Source of the DNA: Candidatus Zhuqueibacterota bacterium
Lineage (GTDB): Bacteria; Zhuqueibacterota; Zhuqueibacteria; Thermofontimicrobiales; Thiofontviventaceae
Assembly (NCBI GenBank): GCA_016931935.1
Contig: JAFGDW010000314.1
Coordinates: forward strand, 1 to 46,886
Direction of reading: 5' to 3'
Length of the DNA stretch: 46,886 nt
Shown: positions 18,311 to 27,884 of the stretch, one piece after another
Position numbering within the stretch: position 1 is the first letter of the stretch
Layout: the number at the start of each line of letters is the position of its first letter
Made by a program: the position numbers and the translations under genes
Notes under the pieces: model-generated
Database searches by the model: none
Seen by the model: only the letters and a program-made list of their open reading frames with translations
What the model was told of the DNA's origin: nothing

Positions 18311-18382
18311 CTCATCCTGAGCGGAGTCGAAGGATGACAAGTTATAATAAAACAGCATGCTTCGGCTTCGGACAACATGAAG
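18311..18382. repeat. Dispersed short repeats between the DUF457 gene and ndk
   Basis: Positions 18313-18336 form a small palindrome (CATCCT ... AGGATG around GAGCGGAGTCGA). Positions 18356-18382 repeat the 27-base unit found at 84-110 with four differences. Both look like members of a genome-wide intergenic repeat family. Confidence 0.55.
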
Positions 18383-18501
18383 ATTGCCTGTAATTCCTGA
18401 CTTTTTATATAGCCCAGTATGATTGAATTGAAAAATACGAATTGAATCAAAAAACGAATAAATTAACTTAGATTGAACTACTTATGAAAAGGAGCGAACA
18501 C

Positions 18502-18930
18502 ATGCAACGAACGCTTGCGATTTTGAAGCCGGATTGTGTACGAAAAAATTTAGTCGGAAAAGTGCTTGCCCATTTGCAGGAAGCCGGATTTAAAATTGTG
18601 GCCATGAAAATGGTTCACCTGAATGCCAAAACAGCGGGCGAATTTTACGCGGTTCATAAACAGCGTCCGTTTTTTAATGATCTGGTAAAATTCATGACAT
18701 CCGGTCCCTGCGTACCATTGGTGTTGGAAAAAGAGAATGCCATTCAGGATTACCGTAAAACGATTGGCGCCACCGATCCTGCTCAGGCAGATGAAGGTAC
18801 CGTGCGGAAACTGTATGCGGATAGCAAAGAACAGAACATTGTTCATGGCTCGGATTCTCCGGAATCGGCTGCCTATGAAATTGCTCACTTTTTTTCGAAT
18901 GCAGAACTGGTGGATAATTTCGGCGCTTAA
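18502..18930 (+). CDS. ndk: Nucleoside diphosphate kinase
   Basis: Transfers the gamma phosphate of ATP to nucleoside diphosphates through a phosphohistidine, balancing (d)NTP pools. The 142 residues match the usual 140-150. The catalytic His115 lies in [12 protein letters not shown]. Other conserved blocks are TLAILKPD at 4-11, RPFF at 55-58 and SGPCVPLVL at 67-75. I start at 18502: AAAAGGAG at 18487-18494 is the ribosome-binding site, and it would fall inside the gene if the ATG at 18484 were used. A terminator follows. Confidence 0.95.
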   Translation: MQRTLAILKPDCVRKNLVGKVLAHLQEAGFKIVAMKMVHLNAKTAGEFYAVHKQRPFFNDLVKFMTSGPCVPLVLEKENAIQDYRKTIGATDPAQADEGTVRKLYADSKEQNIVHGSDSPESAAYEIAHFFSNAELVDNFGA

Positions 18931-18960
18931 TTCAATCATATGATTATTGAAAAAACAACC

Positions 18961-19012
18961 TGGCCAATGCAACGGGATTCATATTATAAATCGCGGGCAT
19001 TGGCCTTTTTTT
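18961..19012 (+). terminator. Terminator between ndk and the M28 peptidase
   Basis: A perfect 9-bp stem, GGCCAATGC at 18962-18970 with GCATTGGCC at 18997-19005, is followed by seven Ts. The loop is long (26 bases). The peptidase ribosome-binding site begins right after the T-tract, so the peptidase either depends on read-through or has a promoter nearby. Confidence 0.75.
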
Positions 19013-19027
19013 GAGGAAGGAAAAATA

Positions 19028-22000
19028 ATGAGTCGATTTGCTACGAGGTTTTTTATTCTTTTACTATTCTGCGTATCTGTTACAAATCTATTTTCAAAAG
19101 AATCCCCAAAAATGCTGGCGCAAATTTCCGGCGATGAAACTGATTTAATTCGCGACATCCAACAGTTACCCGCGACCCTGCACTTACGCACTGATTCCTA
19201 TATTATGGTAACGCTTCCTGAATCAGCGTTGGCGGATGTTGAAAAACTGGGTTACACCGCGACAATTATCGATCGCCAGCCCGGCGATGTTGCGTCCTAT
19301 TATTGGGTGACGCCAGCAGGCCGGCAGTCGCTCAACGCGTTGCCTGCTGGTGCGCAAGCGGTCTATCATAGCGATCGCGATGCTATTATCAAATCGGATA
19401 GTGATCCACGCGCACTATATTGCAAATCAAAATTAAACGTTACCCAACTTTCAGCGGATGGACTCCCCTGGCGACAAACCAAAGCTGCGATCGGCGGGCA
19501 AACGGCTGTCACAGAAATTAATGACCAGGTCATTACGGCGCTGGTGAATCGTGTGTCCATGGGAATGCTGGAGGCGGGATTGTTACGATTGCAGGCATTT
19601 GTGACGCGCTGGTCCGGTTCGGATTCCGTGTATGCCGCCGGTGACTGGCTGGTAAAAACGTTTCGTGAATATGGCTATGATGATGTGAAATTCGATACGC
19701 TGCGAAATCGCGTAGAGGGGAAGATACAGCGCAACGTCATTGTCACAAAACGGGGCAAAACTCAACCGGATAAAATTGTTATGATCGGCGGGCATTACGA
19801 TTCGATTGTGCACGATGGCTCTGATCCGTTTATTTCCGCACCCGGCGTGGATGATGATGGCACCGGAACAATTGCAACTTTGGAAGCCGCACGAGTATTG
19901 GCTGATATCGACCTGGATAAAACCGTGATTTTTGCCTGCTGGGCTGCTGAAGAACAAGGGCTTTATGGCAGTACCGATTACGTAGCCAAAGCGGTCGCGC
20001 AAAATCTTGATATTGAATTGTACATCAATTTTGATATGATTGGTAATCTGGATGAATCCGATCCGATTCGTAATTTTAGTGTTGAAACCAATACTGCCTC
20101 GATGGCCTACGCCGAGTTGATGGCCGAGATGGCGCAACGATATACAACCCTTGTACCGGATATTTTCGGAGCTGGTGGTGGCAGTGATCATGTGCCGTTT
20201 ATGCAAGCGGGCTACTCAATTGTGTATGGTGAAGAGGGCGATTTCAGTCCTAATTGGCATCGGCAGACCGACACAATTGATAACATCGATCTGGAGTATT
20301 TCCTGGAAACCACTCGTTCAGGAATTGCAACGCTTGCCCAGGTAGCCGGGCCGCCGGACCAGTTCAATTTGCCTTATCTAACCTTTAAAAGTATCCAAAT
20401 CGATGACGATCAGGAAGGGCAGAGCAATGGTAACAATAATGGTTTTGTCGATCCCGGCGAAACGCTGGAACTTTCTCTGCAATTGCAGAATGTCGGCAAT
20501 CTGAATGCAGATGCCTCCGCGGTTGTTATTCATTCAGATAATAATAACGTCGACATTTTATCAGCATCTGCATCATTCCCGGCGATCGCTGCCCTTGATT
20601 CAGCGGCTGGCAGTGTGCCGCTTGTTGTACATGTTTCCGAAAACGCTGCCAACAATGAATCCTTTGTATTCAGTATGCAAATTTCGGCTACGGATGGACA
20701 AATATGGGAAGCATATTTTTCAATCAAAGTTCAGCAACCGGAAATTGATTTTGTCAGTTACGCGATCGATGAATTGGCTGGTGACGGTGATGATATTCCC
20801 GAAGCCGGTGAAACATGCAAGCTGAGCGTTTACATTAATAATCAGGGTGTTCGGTCTGCACAGGGCATAACAGCGTCAATTTCCACCACGGATCCGGATA
20901 TCGAAATTGTAACAGCCCAGGGGAGCTTTGATGACATGGCAATTGGCGCCCACATAAACAATAAAGAAAATCCGTTCGTTTTTTCGATTAGTGATCAGGC
21001 GCTGCCACATGCCATTAGTTTCCGCGTTCAGCTTTCCGAGGGAGAAGGGTACTATCAGACCGAGTTTAATGTATCAATTTTATTGGACCAGGGTCCAGTG
21101 CTGATCGTTGCGGATGACGGTCAGAACGACAACCGTGATGTTTATTTAGACTTGTTTTATGGCCTGGGTGTGCCGCTTCAACTGTGGCACGTGGCCAGCA
21201 TGGGTGAAGTCCCGCTCGATATGTTGCTAAATTATAATGATGTATTCTGGTATACCGGTGGTGACGCAAAATCTGTGTTGAGTGAATCCGACAAGGCAAA
21301 TCTGAGCCAATATCTCGATCAGGGGGGACACTTGTTCATGACCGGTGATTTTATTGGCATGCGCCTGAACAATACCGCATTTTTAACAGACTACCTGCAT
21401 GCATCATTTGTGAGTGTGCAAATTCAATTGCACAATTTAATCCGCGCTGAAAATCCCGTCACAGATATTCAAAATATATCACTCGATCGTTCCGGCAGCA
21501 ATTGGCCGACTGAAATCGATCCGGTTGCACCTGCAGTTCCGATTTATAAATACAATCCAAATACCAGTGAGGGTCCGGGAATTATTACGTCATCAGGAAC
21601 TGCTGCTGTGGCGTGTGATAATGGCATATCCAAAGTAATTTTTTGTTCGTTTCAAGTGGAAGCGATTCTGGATGCTGCAAAACGTGAAGAATTAATTATG
21701 GATGTGCTTGATTGGTTCAACGGCGCCCCAATCGATTTGCGCTCAGAGATTGAATTCGACTCATTTGAGGTCGAAGATGATTCATCCGTAATTAGCGTTG
21801 GGGACGGTGATGGATATATCAATCCCGGTGAAACTGTAGCGTTATTTCCAGTTCTAAGAAATAAGGGTACATTAGCTGCGATCAATGTCGCAGCAACACT
21901 TTCGCTGCAAAATGAATATATAACGCTCATGGATTCGACCAGCGAAATAAGCGAAATCCCGACAGGACAAACTGTGCGCAGCGACGAACCGTTTGTCGTT

Positions 22001-23605
22001 CATGTTGATGAAAATGCCCCACAAATGCATGAAGTGACAGCGACGATAACTGTTACCGATTCATCCGATCAAACATGGACGCTTGCCACATCCGTCAATA
22101 TAACTCAGAGCAATACGATCTCCGGAATTGTCATTGATTTTGAAACTGGTGAGGGAATTGCCAATGCAACTGTTTTGTGCTATTTAGAAGCAAGTGAACT
22201 GGTGGCGCAAGCTGATGCCGATATGAACGGCTGGTTCCGAATGGCGGTGCCGGAGGGTACATATGCTATTGTAGCTGAAGCCGATGGATATGTCGACTCG
22301 GAGGCGATGATTGTCACCGTACCGCCGGATACTTCATTGCGAATTGTGATGACGTCACCAGCTCTGTCGCTGGATACGGATTCGCTGCAAATACAACTTG
22401 ATGGCGGTGCACAGGCGAATCGCACGATCATGATAGCAAATACCGGCAGTGGCAAATTGGGTTATGTGATTGTTCCATCGCCAGCCTCATTGGGAAAACA
22501 GAGTGGCGCGGCAAAAGCCACAATTTTAAAACCATTGAAAATGAATAAAAACATGTTTCCTGCGGTTACAGCACCCATATTAAACAAGTCAACAGATTCG
22601 GCACCGGCTTCAGAACGGTGGCAATTAATATGTGAAGATTCCAGTGAAGTTGTTGATGGGCTTGATTTGAATGAGCTTTATATTCAGCACACCAATACAA
22701 TGCTTTATTTCAAACAAACGTCGCATCACCAATGGGTAAATTTCAGCAATTACTATTTATTCCTGGTGTTTATGGATTGTGACAACGACCCGACCACAGG
22801 CATTAAAGTCTCTGGAATTGGTGCTGAATACGCAGTTACTCTCGGCGCTCGCGGAAATTATGTACTGCGTTGGGATGCACAACAAACCGACTTCATCCCG
22901 GTTGGCGGAAATCCTGTACCGTCACATAGCGTGCTGCCGCAGATCGGTGATAGTCTGGAGGTTGGTTTCGCGCGTTCGTCGATAGGTAATCCGCCAAATT
23001 TGAAGTTTATAAGTGTGGCAATAGATGCCAGCGGCCTGATTCTGGATGCTGCCCCGGATCAACTGCCATACATTCCTTACTATTTTCAGGATGTGCCCTG
23101 GCTAAAACTCAGCCGACAGTACGGCCTGTTGCACGCCGGAGACTCTCAAACTATGGATGTTCTGTTTGATGCGTCGCAATTAACCGATGGTTTGTATCAA
23201 ACAATCCTTACGATTTTCTCGAATCAACCAAGCGCCGAATGGCGCACCATTCCGGTCACGCTGCAGGTCGGGACGTCCGGTATTACAGACATGAACGGAG
23301 CGATTCCTTCCACATTTGCCTTACAGCAAAATTATCCCAATCCATTTTCCGTTGCTCAATTCGGCGTGGATGGAACGATGATTCGATTCCAGTTGCCGCA
23401 GCCGGAATTTGTCACGTTGAAAATTTACAACGTATTGGGTCAGGAAGTCGCCTCGCTGGTGCACCAGGATTTACCGGCTGGTTATCATCAAATTCGCTGG
23501 AACGGTATTTCCATGACCGACGTGCCGACCACGACCGGCTTGTATATTTACAAATTGCAGGCAGGCACGTTTTCGCAGAGCAAAAAGATGATGATTGTGA
23601 GATAG
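19028..23605 (+). CDS. Giant secreted M28 metallopeptidase with Por/T9SS sorting domain
   Basis: An exported zinc aminopeptidase-like protein of 1525 residues. GAGGAAGG at 19013-19020 and a clear signal peptide (residues 1-24, FFILLLFCVSV core) fix the start at 19028 rather than the upstream in-frame codon. After a propeptide-like region, the M28 domain shows the whole metal site: His256 (GGHYDS), Asp276 (GVDDDGTG), Glu308-Glu309 (AAEEQG), Asp336 (FDMIG) and His388 (GSDHVPF). Then come several Ig/CARDB-like repeats (about 450-690 and 905-1010), a central region that resembles a ThuA-like module (PVLIVADDG, then YTGGD), a carboxypeptidase-regulatory-like domain (TISGIVIDFETGEG, about 1035-1120), and a C-terminal sorting domain from LQQNYPNPF at about 1432 to the end. 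Probably a cell-surface or released peptidase for protein scavenging. Confidence 0.88.
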   Translation: MSRFATRFFILLLFCVSVTNLFSKESPKMLAQISGDETDLIRDIQQLPATLHLRTDSYIMVTLPESALADVEKLGYTATIIDRQPGDVASYYWVTPAGRQSLNALPAGAQAVYHSDRDAIIKSDSDPRALYCKSKLNVTQLSADGLPWRQTKAAIGGQTAVTEINDQVITALVNRVSMGMLEAGLLRLQAFVTRWSGSDSVYAAGDWLVKTFREYGYDDVKFDTLRNRVEGKIQRNVIVTKRGKTQPDKIVMIGGHYDSIVHDGSDPFISAPGVDDDGTGTIATLEAARVLADIDLDKTVIFACWAAEEQGLYGSTDYVAKAVAQNLDIELYINFDMIGNLDESDPIRNFSVETNTASMAYAELMAEMAQRYTTLVPDIFGAGGGSDHVPFMQAGYSIVYGEEGDFSPNWHRQTDTIDNIDLEYFLETTRSGIATLAQVAGPPDQFNLPYLTFKSIQIDDDQEGQSNGNNNGFVDPGETLELSLQLQNVGNLNADASAVVIHSDNNNVDILSASASFPAIAALDSAAGSVPLVVHVSENAANNESFVFSMQISATDGQIWEAYFSIKVQQPEIDFVSYAIDELAGDGDDIPEAGETCKLSVYINNQGVRSAQGITASISTTDPDIEIVTAQGSFDDMAIGAHINNKENPFVFSISDQALPHAISFRVQLSEGEGYYQTEFNVSILLDQGPVLIVADDGQNDNRDVYLDLFYGLGVPLQLWHVASMGEVPLDMLLNYNDVFWYTGGDAKSVLSESDKANLSQYLDQGGHLFMTGDFIGMRLNNTAFLTDYLHASFVSVQIQLHNLIRAENPVTDIQNISLDRSGSNWPTEIDPVAPAVPIYKYNPNTSEGPGIITSSGTAAVACDNGISKVIFCSFQVEAILDAAKREELIMDVLDWFNGAPIDLRSEIEFDSFEVEDDSSVISVGDGDGYINPGETVALFPVLRNKGTLAAINVAATLSLQNEYITLMDSTSEISEIPTGQTVRSDEPFVVHVDENAPQMHEVTATITVTDSSDQTWTLATSVNITQSNTISGIVIDFETGEGIANATVLCYLEASELVAQADADMNGWFRMAVPEGTYAIVAEADGYVDSEAMIVTVPPDTSLRIVMTSPALSLDTDSLQIQLDGGAQANRTIMIANTGSGKLGYVIVPSPASLGKQSGAAKATILKPLKMNKNMFPAVTAPILNKSTDSAPASERWQLICEDSSEVVDGLDLNELYIQHTNTMLYFKQTSHHQWVNFSNYYLFLVFMDCDNDPTTGIKVSGIGAEYAVTLGARGNYVLRWDAQQTDFIPVGGNPVPSHSVLPQIGDSLEVGFARSSIGNPPNLKFISVAIDASGLILDAAPDQLPYIPYYFQDVPWLKLSRQYGLLHAGDSQTMDVLFDASQLTDGLYQTILTIFSNQPSAEWRTIPVTLQVGTSGITDMNGAIPSTFALQQNYPNPFSVAQFGVDGTMIRFQLPQPEFVTLKIYNVLGQEVASLVHQDLPAGYHQIRWNGISMTDVPTTTGLYIYKLQAGTFSQSKKMMIVR

Positions 23606-23619
23606 GGAATTATTTTGGT

Positions 23620-23655
23620 CATCCGGGAAAGGTTGGCTTTCCCGGATGGTTCTTT
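23620..23655 (+). terminator. Terminator after the M28 peptidase
   Basis: CATCCGGGAAAG at 23620-23631 pairs perfectly with CTTTCCCGGATG at 23637-23648 around a five-base loop; the following T-tract (GTTCTTTAG) is modest. It lies 14 bases after the stop. Confidence 0.7.
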
Positions 23656-23795
23656 AGTAAAATGAGATTATTTACTTTGGCTGTTATATTCTATATCTTT
23701 ATTATCACCAAGTTATAAAAAATGTATTTGCAATTATTTCCAAAAATTAGTATGTTCATTCATAGCATGAATAAAAGTAATTGACTGGATTGTTT

Positions 23796-24128
23796 ATGAA
23801 CGCAAGAACAAAAGTACGGTTAGACCCAGTTGTCATGGAATATAGCACTGGAGTGCAGAGAAATTTAGGGTCACGTCTTAAAAAATTATATCTGTTTGGC
23901 TCCCGTGCTCGGGGTGATGCCTGGGAAGGTTCGGACTATGATTTTGCATTGGTTGTTGATAAGCGTGATTCGGAATTGGATAATACAATTTTGGACATCA
24001 GCGTGATGCTTTTGGACCAATATGAAGTATTAATATCTACCCAGGTTTTTACCGAATACGAATGGAAATTGGAGCACAAGTTTCCATTGGGTATAAATAT
24101 TCTCAACGAAGGAATTTCATTCTTATGA
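23796..24128 (+). CDS. MNT-type minimal nucleotidyltransferase (probable antitoxin)
   Basis: A 110-residue minimal nucleotidyltransferase. The active-site signature is FGSRARGDAWEGSDYDF at 34-50, with Gly35-Ser36 and the metal pair Asp47 and Asp49. It overlaps the HEPN gene by four bases (ATGA), the classical MNT-HEPN arrangement in which the MNT protein neutralises the HEPN ribonuclease, in studied cases by AMPylating it. The start at 23796 (ATG) is preferred to the TTG at 23781, although no strong ribosome-binding site is visible at either. This looks like a small mobile defence or stability module inserted between housekeeping-type genes. Confidence 0.85.
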   Translation: MNARTKVRLDPVVMEYSTGVQRNLGSRLKKLYLFGSRARGDAWEGSDYDFALVVDKRDSELDNTILDISVMLLDQYEVLISTQVFTEYEWKLEHKFPLGINILNEGISFL

Positions 24129-24520
24129 CATTGCCGGAAGAAATCAAATCCGCGCTAAATACAGCCGACGAAAAGTTGTCTGCAGCAAAAGTGCTATTGA
24201 AAGCAGAACATTTTTCAGACGCTGCATCACGAGCCTGCTACTGTGCATTTCATTGCATCTCCGCTGTTCTACTTTCGAAACACCTTACTTTTTCCAGTCA
24301 TGGACAGGCGATTGTAGCTTTTAATCGGGAGTTTGTGAAGACCGGTGTTTTCCCTAAGCATTTTAGTCGCTGGTTGATCAAGATGCAAAGTGACCGGGAA
24401 GCCGGCGATTATCGGGCACGGTCACCAATTGGAGAACAGATTGCTATCGATGACACCAAAATGGCGGCAGAAATACTATCAGTATGCCGTCAATATCTCG
24501 AGTCACAATTCCCAGTATAA
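24125..24520 (+). CDS. HEPN-domain protein (probable toxin ribonuclease)
   Basis: A 131-residue HEPN protein. The RX4-6H ribonuclease signature appears as Arg36-X6-His43 (RACYCAFH) within the characteristic helix ASRACYCAFHCISAVLL. The remaining helices, including DYRARSPIGEQIAIDD near 100, are typical of HEPN partners of MNT proteins. The start at 24125 overlaps the MNT stop codon. Predicted to cleave RNA when not restrained by the MNT partner; targets are unknown, and a tRNA is likely by analogy. An upstream in-frame start at 24062 would lie deep in the MNT gene and is rejected. Confidence 0.83.
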   Translation: MTLPEEIKSALNTADEKLSAAKVLLKAEHFSDAASRACYCAFHCISAVLLSKHLTFSSHGQAIVAFNREFVKTGVFPKHFSRWLIKMQSDREAGDYRARSPIGEQIAIDDTKMAAEILSVCRQYLESQFPV

Positions 24521-24719
24521 TATTATATCACATTGTATGATTGTTTGCTTAAGCTTGCTAAAACATCATTTGGAACCAAGCTAAATATTTTAAATGAATT
24601 AATAGTGCAAGATTCGGATTCTGTGAAAATTGGTGACTATCTGTTTTCATTTATATAATACGGCTAACCATTGTTACAAATAAACAATCAATTCCTACCT
24701 TAAAAAAAGGAGACCGTAA

Positions 24720-25925
24720 ATGCCTTCCCGATCCTATCAATCCCTATCGGAATTATCTTCTATCAATCGCCGGCAATTCCTGAAAATAGGTGCAGCCGGC
24801 AGCGCTGGTCTTGTATTGGGCAATCCTGCACATTGGGCGCAGGCGCAGGATTCGACGCCGCCGAAAACAAATATTGACGATGCATTATCGGTTCCCAAAC
24901 ATTCACTTAGTGTTCCCGGTGTTTGTCCCGGAAAAGTTGTAGAAATCCATTCACCTGAGGCGATGAAGAATGGCCAGTTTCAGGCAGATGTGATCGCTGA
25001 AATGATTCAACGTGGCATCACAAACCTGACTGGTAAAGATATGAAGGCGAGTTATGAATTGCTGTTCAAACCCACGGACGTGGTCGGCATCAAAGTCAAT
25101 CCCGTCGGTCCGGGATTGATCAGCACCCGGTTGGAAGTGGTGAACGCGATCATCGATTGGCTGGAGACGAATGGATTGCCGCGGAATCAAATTGTTATTT
25201 GGGACCGGTTCGATTACATGTTGACCGACGCCGGTTTTACCCCGGAGCGATTCCCCGGTGTCCGCATTGAGGGCCTGCAAACGATGGATGAAGCCGCGGC
25301 TGGCGGCGAAACCGATGATAACAGCCGTTGGTTAACAGCAGATGGCAAACATGTCAGCGAAGCGAAATTCGATCCCGATGTGTACTATTGGGCGGATGTC
25401 GAAGCGCCACAGGATAATCCGTATTTGAATCAACATGTGTTCAACGGACAGTATTCCTATTTTGGTAAGCTGCTTACACAGGAAATCACCAAAATCATTA
25501 ATGTTCCGGTGTTTAAAAATACCGGTAACGGTATTTCCATGGCCACAAAAAATCTTGGTTATGGTTCGATCTGTAATACGGGTCGGTTGCATCGTCCGTT
25601 GTTTTTTAATGTTTGCACGGAAGTGATCGCGTTTCCGGCAATTCGCGATAAACTTGTATTGAATATCACCGACGGATTGCGTGCTCAGTACGACGGCGGC
25701 CCGATGCCGGTGGCTAATTTTACCTGGGAATACAATCGGCTGTTTTTCGCGACTGATCCGTTTGCGTTGGATATGATCTGCCATAATTTGATTATGGAGA
25801 AACGCAAGGAAATGCAGGTGAATGTAAACGAGCATCCGCGTTTTACCGAGTACTTGCGCTATGCAGAAAAACTGGAATTGGGAATCACGAATCCGGAGAA
25901 GATTGAACATGTACAGGTTTCATAA
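24720..25925 (+). CDS. Tat-exported DUF362 protein
   Basis: A 401-residue DUF362 protein with a twin-arginine signal: NRRQFLK at 16-22, then a small-residue hydrophobic stretch and an AQAQD cleavage region around 40-44. The mature part has the family core VVGIKVNPVGPG, QIVIWDRFD and the C-terminal FFATDPFALDMI block. Tat export implies folding, perhaps with a cofactor, before export. Many DUF362 proteins carry ferredoxin clusters, but I see no CxxCxxC here. AAAAAAGGAGA precedes the ATG. The function of this subgroup is not established. The downstream gene overlaps its end by 17 bases, so the two are co-expressed and probably act together outside the cytoplasm. Confidence 0.85.
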   Translation: MPSRSYQSLSELSSINRRQFLKIGAAGSAGLVLGNPAHWAQAQDSTPPKTNIDDALSVPKHSLSVPGVCPGKVVEIHSPEAMKNGQFQADVIAEMIQRGITNLTGKDMKASYELLFKPTDVVGIKVNPVGPGLISTRLEVVNAIIDWLETNGLPRNQIVIWDRFDYMLTDAGFTPERFPGVRIEGLQTMDEAAAGGETDDNSRWLTADGKHVSEAKFDPDVYYWADVEAPQDNPYLNQHVFNGQYSYFGKLLTQEITKIINVPVFKNTGNGISMATKNLGYGSICNTGRLHRPLFFNVCTEVIAFPAIRDKLVLNITDGLRAQYDGGPMPVANFTWEYNRLFFATDPFALDMICHNLIMEKRKEMQVNVNEHPRFTEYLRYAEKLELGITNPEKIEHVQVS

Positions 25926-26799
25926 TTTCCCAAATTGGTTGATGATTGTATTCGGTATGCTGATGGTTTCATTTAGCGGAACAGCGCGGGCGATTGAACT
26001 ACCGCCGGACAATTTTGTGGATGCCTGGACCCGATCAGGCACGGCTGAACGATTTGCAGCAGAAAATCTGTACGGCCGCATTGATGGCGGCGCTGAATTA
26101 TTCCTGGAATTCGGCTTCGAATCACTGACCTGTCAACAATATATGCATGGCGGTGCGGAAATCGGCGTGGAAGTTTATGCCATGAGTGAACCGGATGCGG
26201 CATTAGGGATTTATCTTGCCAAGTGTGGGGCAGAAAAACCGCTGCCGGAAATTGACGTTCGCAATACCGGCAGCGCCTATCAGATCATGCTTGTTGCGGA
26301 TGTCTATGTGATTTTCATCAACAATTTTACAGGTGATGAAAACCTTCTGCCAGTGATGACTGCATGCGCGTGTCAACTCATAGAAACCATTCAACCGAAA
26401 TCCCATGTTTCCATATTGGAAACATTGCCAACTGATCATAAAATCCCTGGAAGAGAATTCCTGTTTCGCGGACCGTTTGCGTTGCAACCAATTCATACAT
26501 TCGGGGAAGGTGATATATTCTTGCTGCAGCGGCAAATTTTTGGTGTTGGTGCACGTTATCAGGAGGCAAACGGCACGACCTACACTTTATTGCAGATCGA
26601 TTATAAAACACCGGATGCTGCGGACCTGGCTTTCCGAAATGTATACACACATCTGGATTCGTACCTGACACCGTTAGATAAAACATCGTCCCAATTAATT
26701 TTTCAGGATTACAAACAGAAATACGGAATCATTGAACGCTCTGAAAACCGGCTGCGGATTACCATTCACCTTTTGGAAAGCCCGATTAAAATGCAGTAA
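25909..26799 (+). CDS. Secreted protein paired with DUF362 (DUF6599-like)
   Basis: A 296-residue exported protein of unknown function. The start at 25909 gives a signal peptide (MYRFHNFPNWLMIVFG, hydrophobic to about 20, probable cleavage after ARA) and has CCGGAGAAG upstream, inside the end of the DUF362 gene. The mature part begins with LPPDNF, then LYGRIDGGAELFLEFGFE, which I associate with the DUF6599 family often linked to DUF362 proteins; this is from memory and should be checked. Two similar alpha/beta halves are possible (about 40-150 and 170-290). No catalytic motif is recognisable. Confidence 0.65.
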   Translation: MYRFHNFPNWLMIVFGMLMVSFSGTARAIELPPDNFVDAWTRSGTAERFAAENLYGRIDGGAELFLEFGFESLTCQQYMHGGAEIGVEVYAMSEPDAALGIYLAKCGAEKPLPEIDVRNTGSAYQIMLVADVYVIFINNFTGDENLLPVMTACACQLIETIQPKSHVSILETLPTDHKIPGREFLFRGPFALQPIHTFGEGDIFLLQRQIFGVGARYQEANGTTYTLLQIDYKTPDAADLAFRNVYTHLDSYLTPLDKTSSQLIFQDYKQKYGIIERSENRLRITIHLLESPIKMQ

Positions 26800-26896
26800 G
26801 CCAGATAATTATTGCGTTCCAAAAATTTGGGCATAGCGAATCTTATAAAAAATGATGAAATGAACTACTAAACTCTCATCGAAATGGAGACGACTA

Positions 26897-27292
26897 ATGA
26901 AACGATTCAGCCAGCGATTGAAGGTTCGGTCGTATGAACTGGATGCCCAGGGACATGTCAATTATGCTGTTTATCTGAATTATCTGGAGTACTGCCGGGT
27001 GCTTACACTCGAACAGGTGGGATTGCCATTTGAGGCGTTTATTGCTAAAGGAACGTTCATTATCATCGCCGAAGTGCATGCCAAATATCTGGCGCCGGCG
27101 TTTTTAGGGGATGAATTGGACGTGACCATGGAAGCATTAACCGCCGGACGCACCAGCATGACATTTCGTCAGGACGTTATTAATGTAAAATCGGGGAAGA
27201 CAATTTTTACGGCGGATATCGTTGCAGTGTTTATTAACAAGGCAGGCAAACCGATCGCTATGGATGATGAATTCAGGAAGGTGTTCGATTAG
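26897..27292 (+). CDS. Hotdog-fold acyl-CoA thioesterase (YbgC/FadM type)
   Basis: A 131-residue hotdog-fold protein that should hydrolyse acyl-CoA thioesters. The family signature is at 13-33: SYELDAQGHVNYAVYLNYLE, with Asp16 in the catalytic position and the HVN that follows it. The substrate may be short-chain or aromatic acyl-CoA; YbgC members also associate with envelope complexes, but no tol-pal genes are here. TGGAGACG precedes the ATG. The gene ends in a strong terminator. Confidence 0.9.
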   Translation: MKRFSQRLKVRSYELDAQGHVNYAVYLNYLEYCRVLTLEQVGLPFEAFIAKGTFIIIAEVHAKYLAPAFLGDELDVTMEALTAGRTSMTFRQDVINVKSGKTIFTADIVAVFINKAGKPIAMDDEFRKVFD

Positions 27293-27319
27293 TTTCCACT
27301 CAAAAAGGTGTGACATGCA

Positions 27320-27356
27320 CGTGCTACGCACTTTGAATGTGCGCAGCACGTTTTTT
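27320..27356 (+). terminator. Terminator after the thioesterase gene
   Basis: CGTGCTACGCAC at 27320-27331 pairs with GTGCGCAGCACG at 27339-27350 with one A-C mismatch, and is followed by six Ts. Confidence 0.85.
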
Positions 27357-27884
27357 AGGCCATAAATTTTTGAATGGAGACTTTTATCAGATTTCAACCG
27401 GCAAGAAAAAGCCGATTTAACGATAAAAATCGTGGCGTTCGGGTATCCAGTTTAGTCAGGAAAAAACTTGAATGTCGTCATCCTGATGTGTTTTTTACCG
27501 AAGCCCCCAGTCAAGTTACCATAATTGAAAATAAAGGAAGACTGGACTTTGGCAGTCTTTAATCATTATTGAAGTAATATAATGAAACTGGACAGGGATC
27601 TCTGCCCGATATCGGCAATGAGGTCAGAGATTTTTCATCCCGATAAACAACATCGGGACTCAAAATGACAGCCAAGCTGAGTAAAGTGGATAACCGGGAT
27701 AGTGACGCCGTAATGTTCATTGTCTTACACGATTTGTTAATGTGGCATTTGAGTGCATCGCCTTTATCATCTGTTTGCTTGAATAAAAACATATTGAAGA
27801 AATGGTACAGTTATAAATTGCGCCAACCTCAAGTTTTTGGGCAGCCTGTAAAAGGAGTGCACTCCAAATCGCCACTGTCGTTTA
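27357..27884. repeat. Gene-free spacer with dispersed foldback repeats
   Basis: No gene is credible between the thioesterase and the convergent sixA. The stretch contains several short foldbacks, for example TCCCGAT at 27639-27645 with ATCGGGA at 27653-27659 around a seven-base loop, and phrases such as GTCATCCTGATG near 27477 that recall the repeat at 18313. The two plus-strand frames of 62 and 98 codons across it look like translated repeat sequence: they lack ribosome-binding sites and family motifs. Confidence 0.45.

Noticed and set aside
19583..20206. 207-codon minus-strand open frame opposite the M28 peptidase
   Set aside because: It is antisense to the metal-binding core of a clear gene; its composition is that of a codon shadow.
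25332..25910. 192-codon minus-strand open frame opposite the DUF362 gene
   Set aside because: Antisense shadow of a well supported gene; no start signal or family motif.
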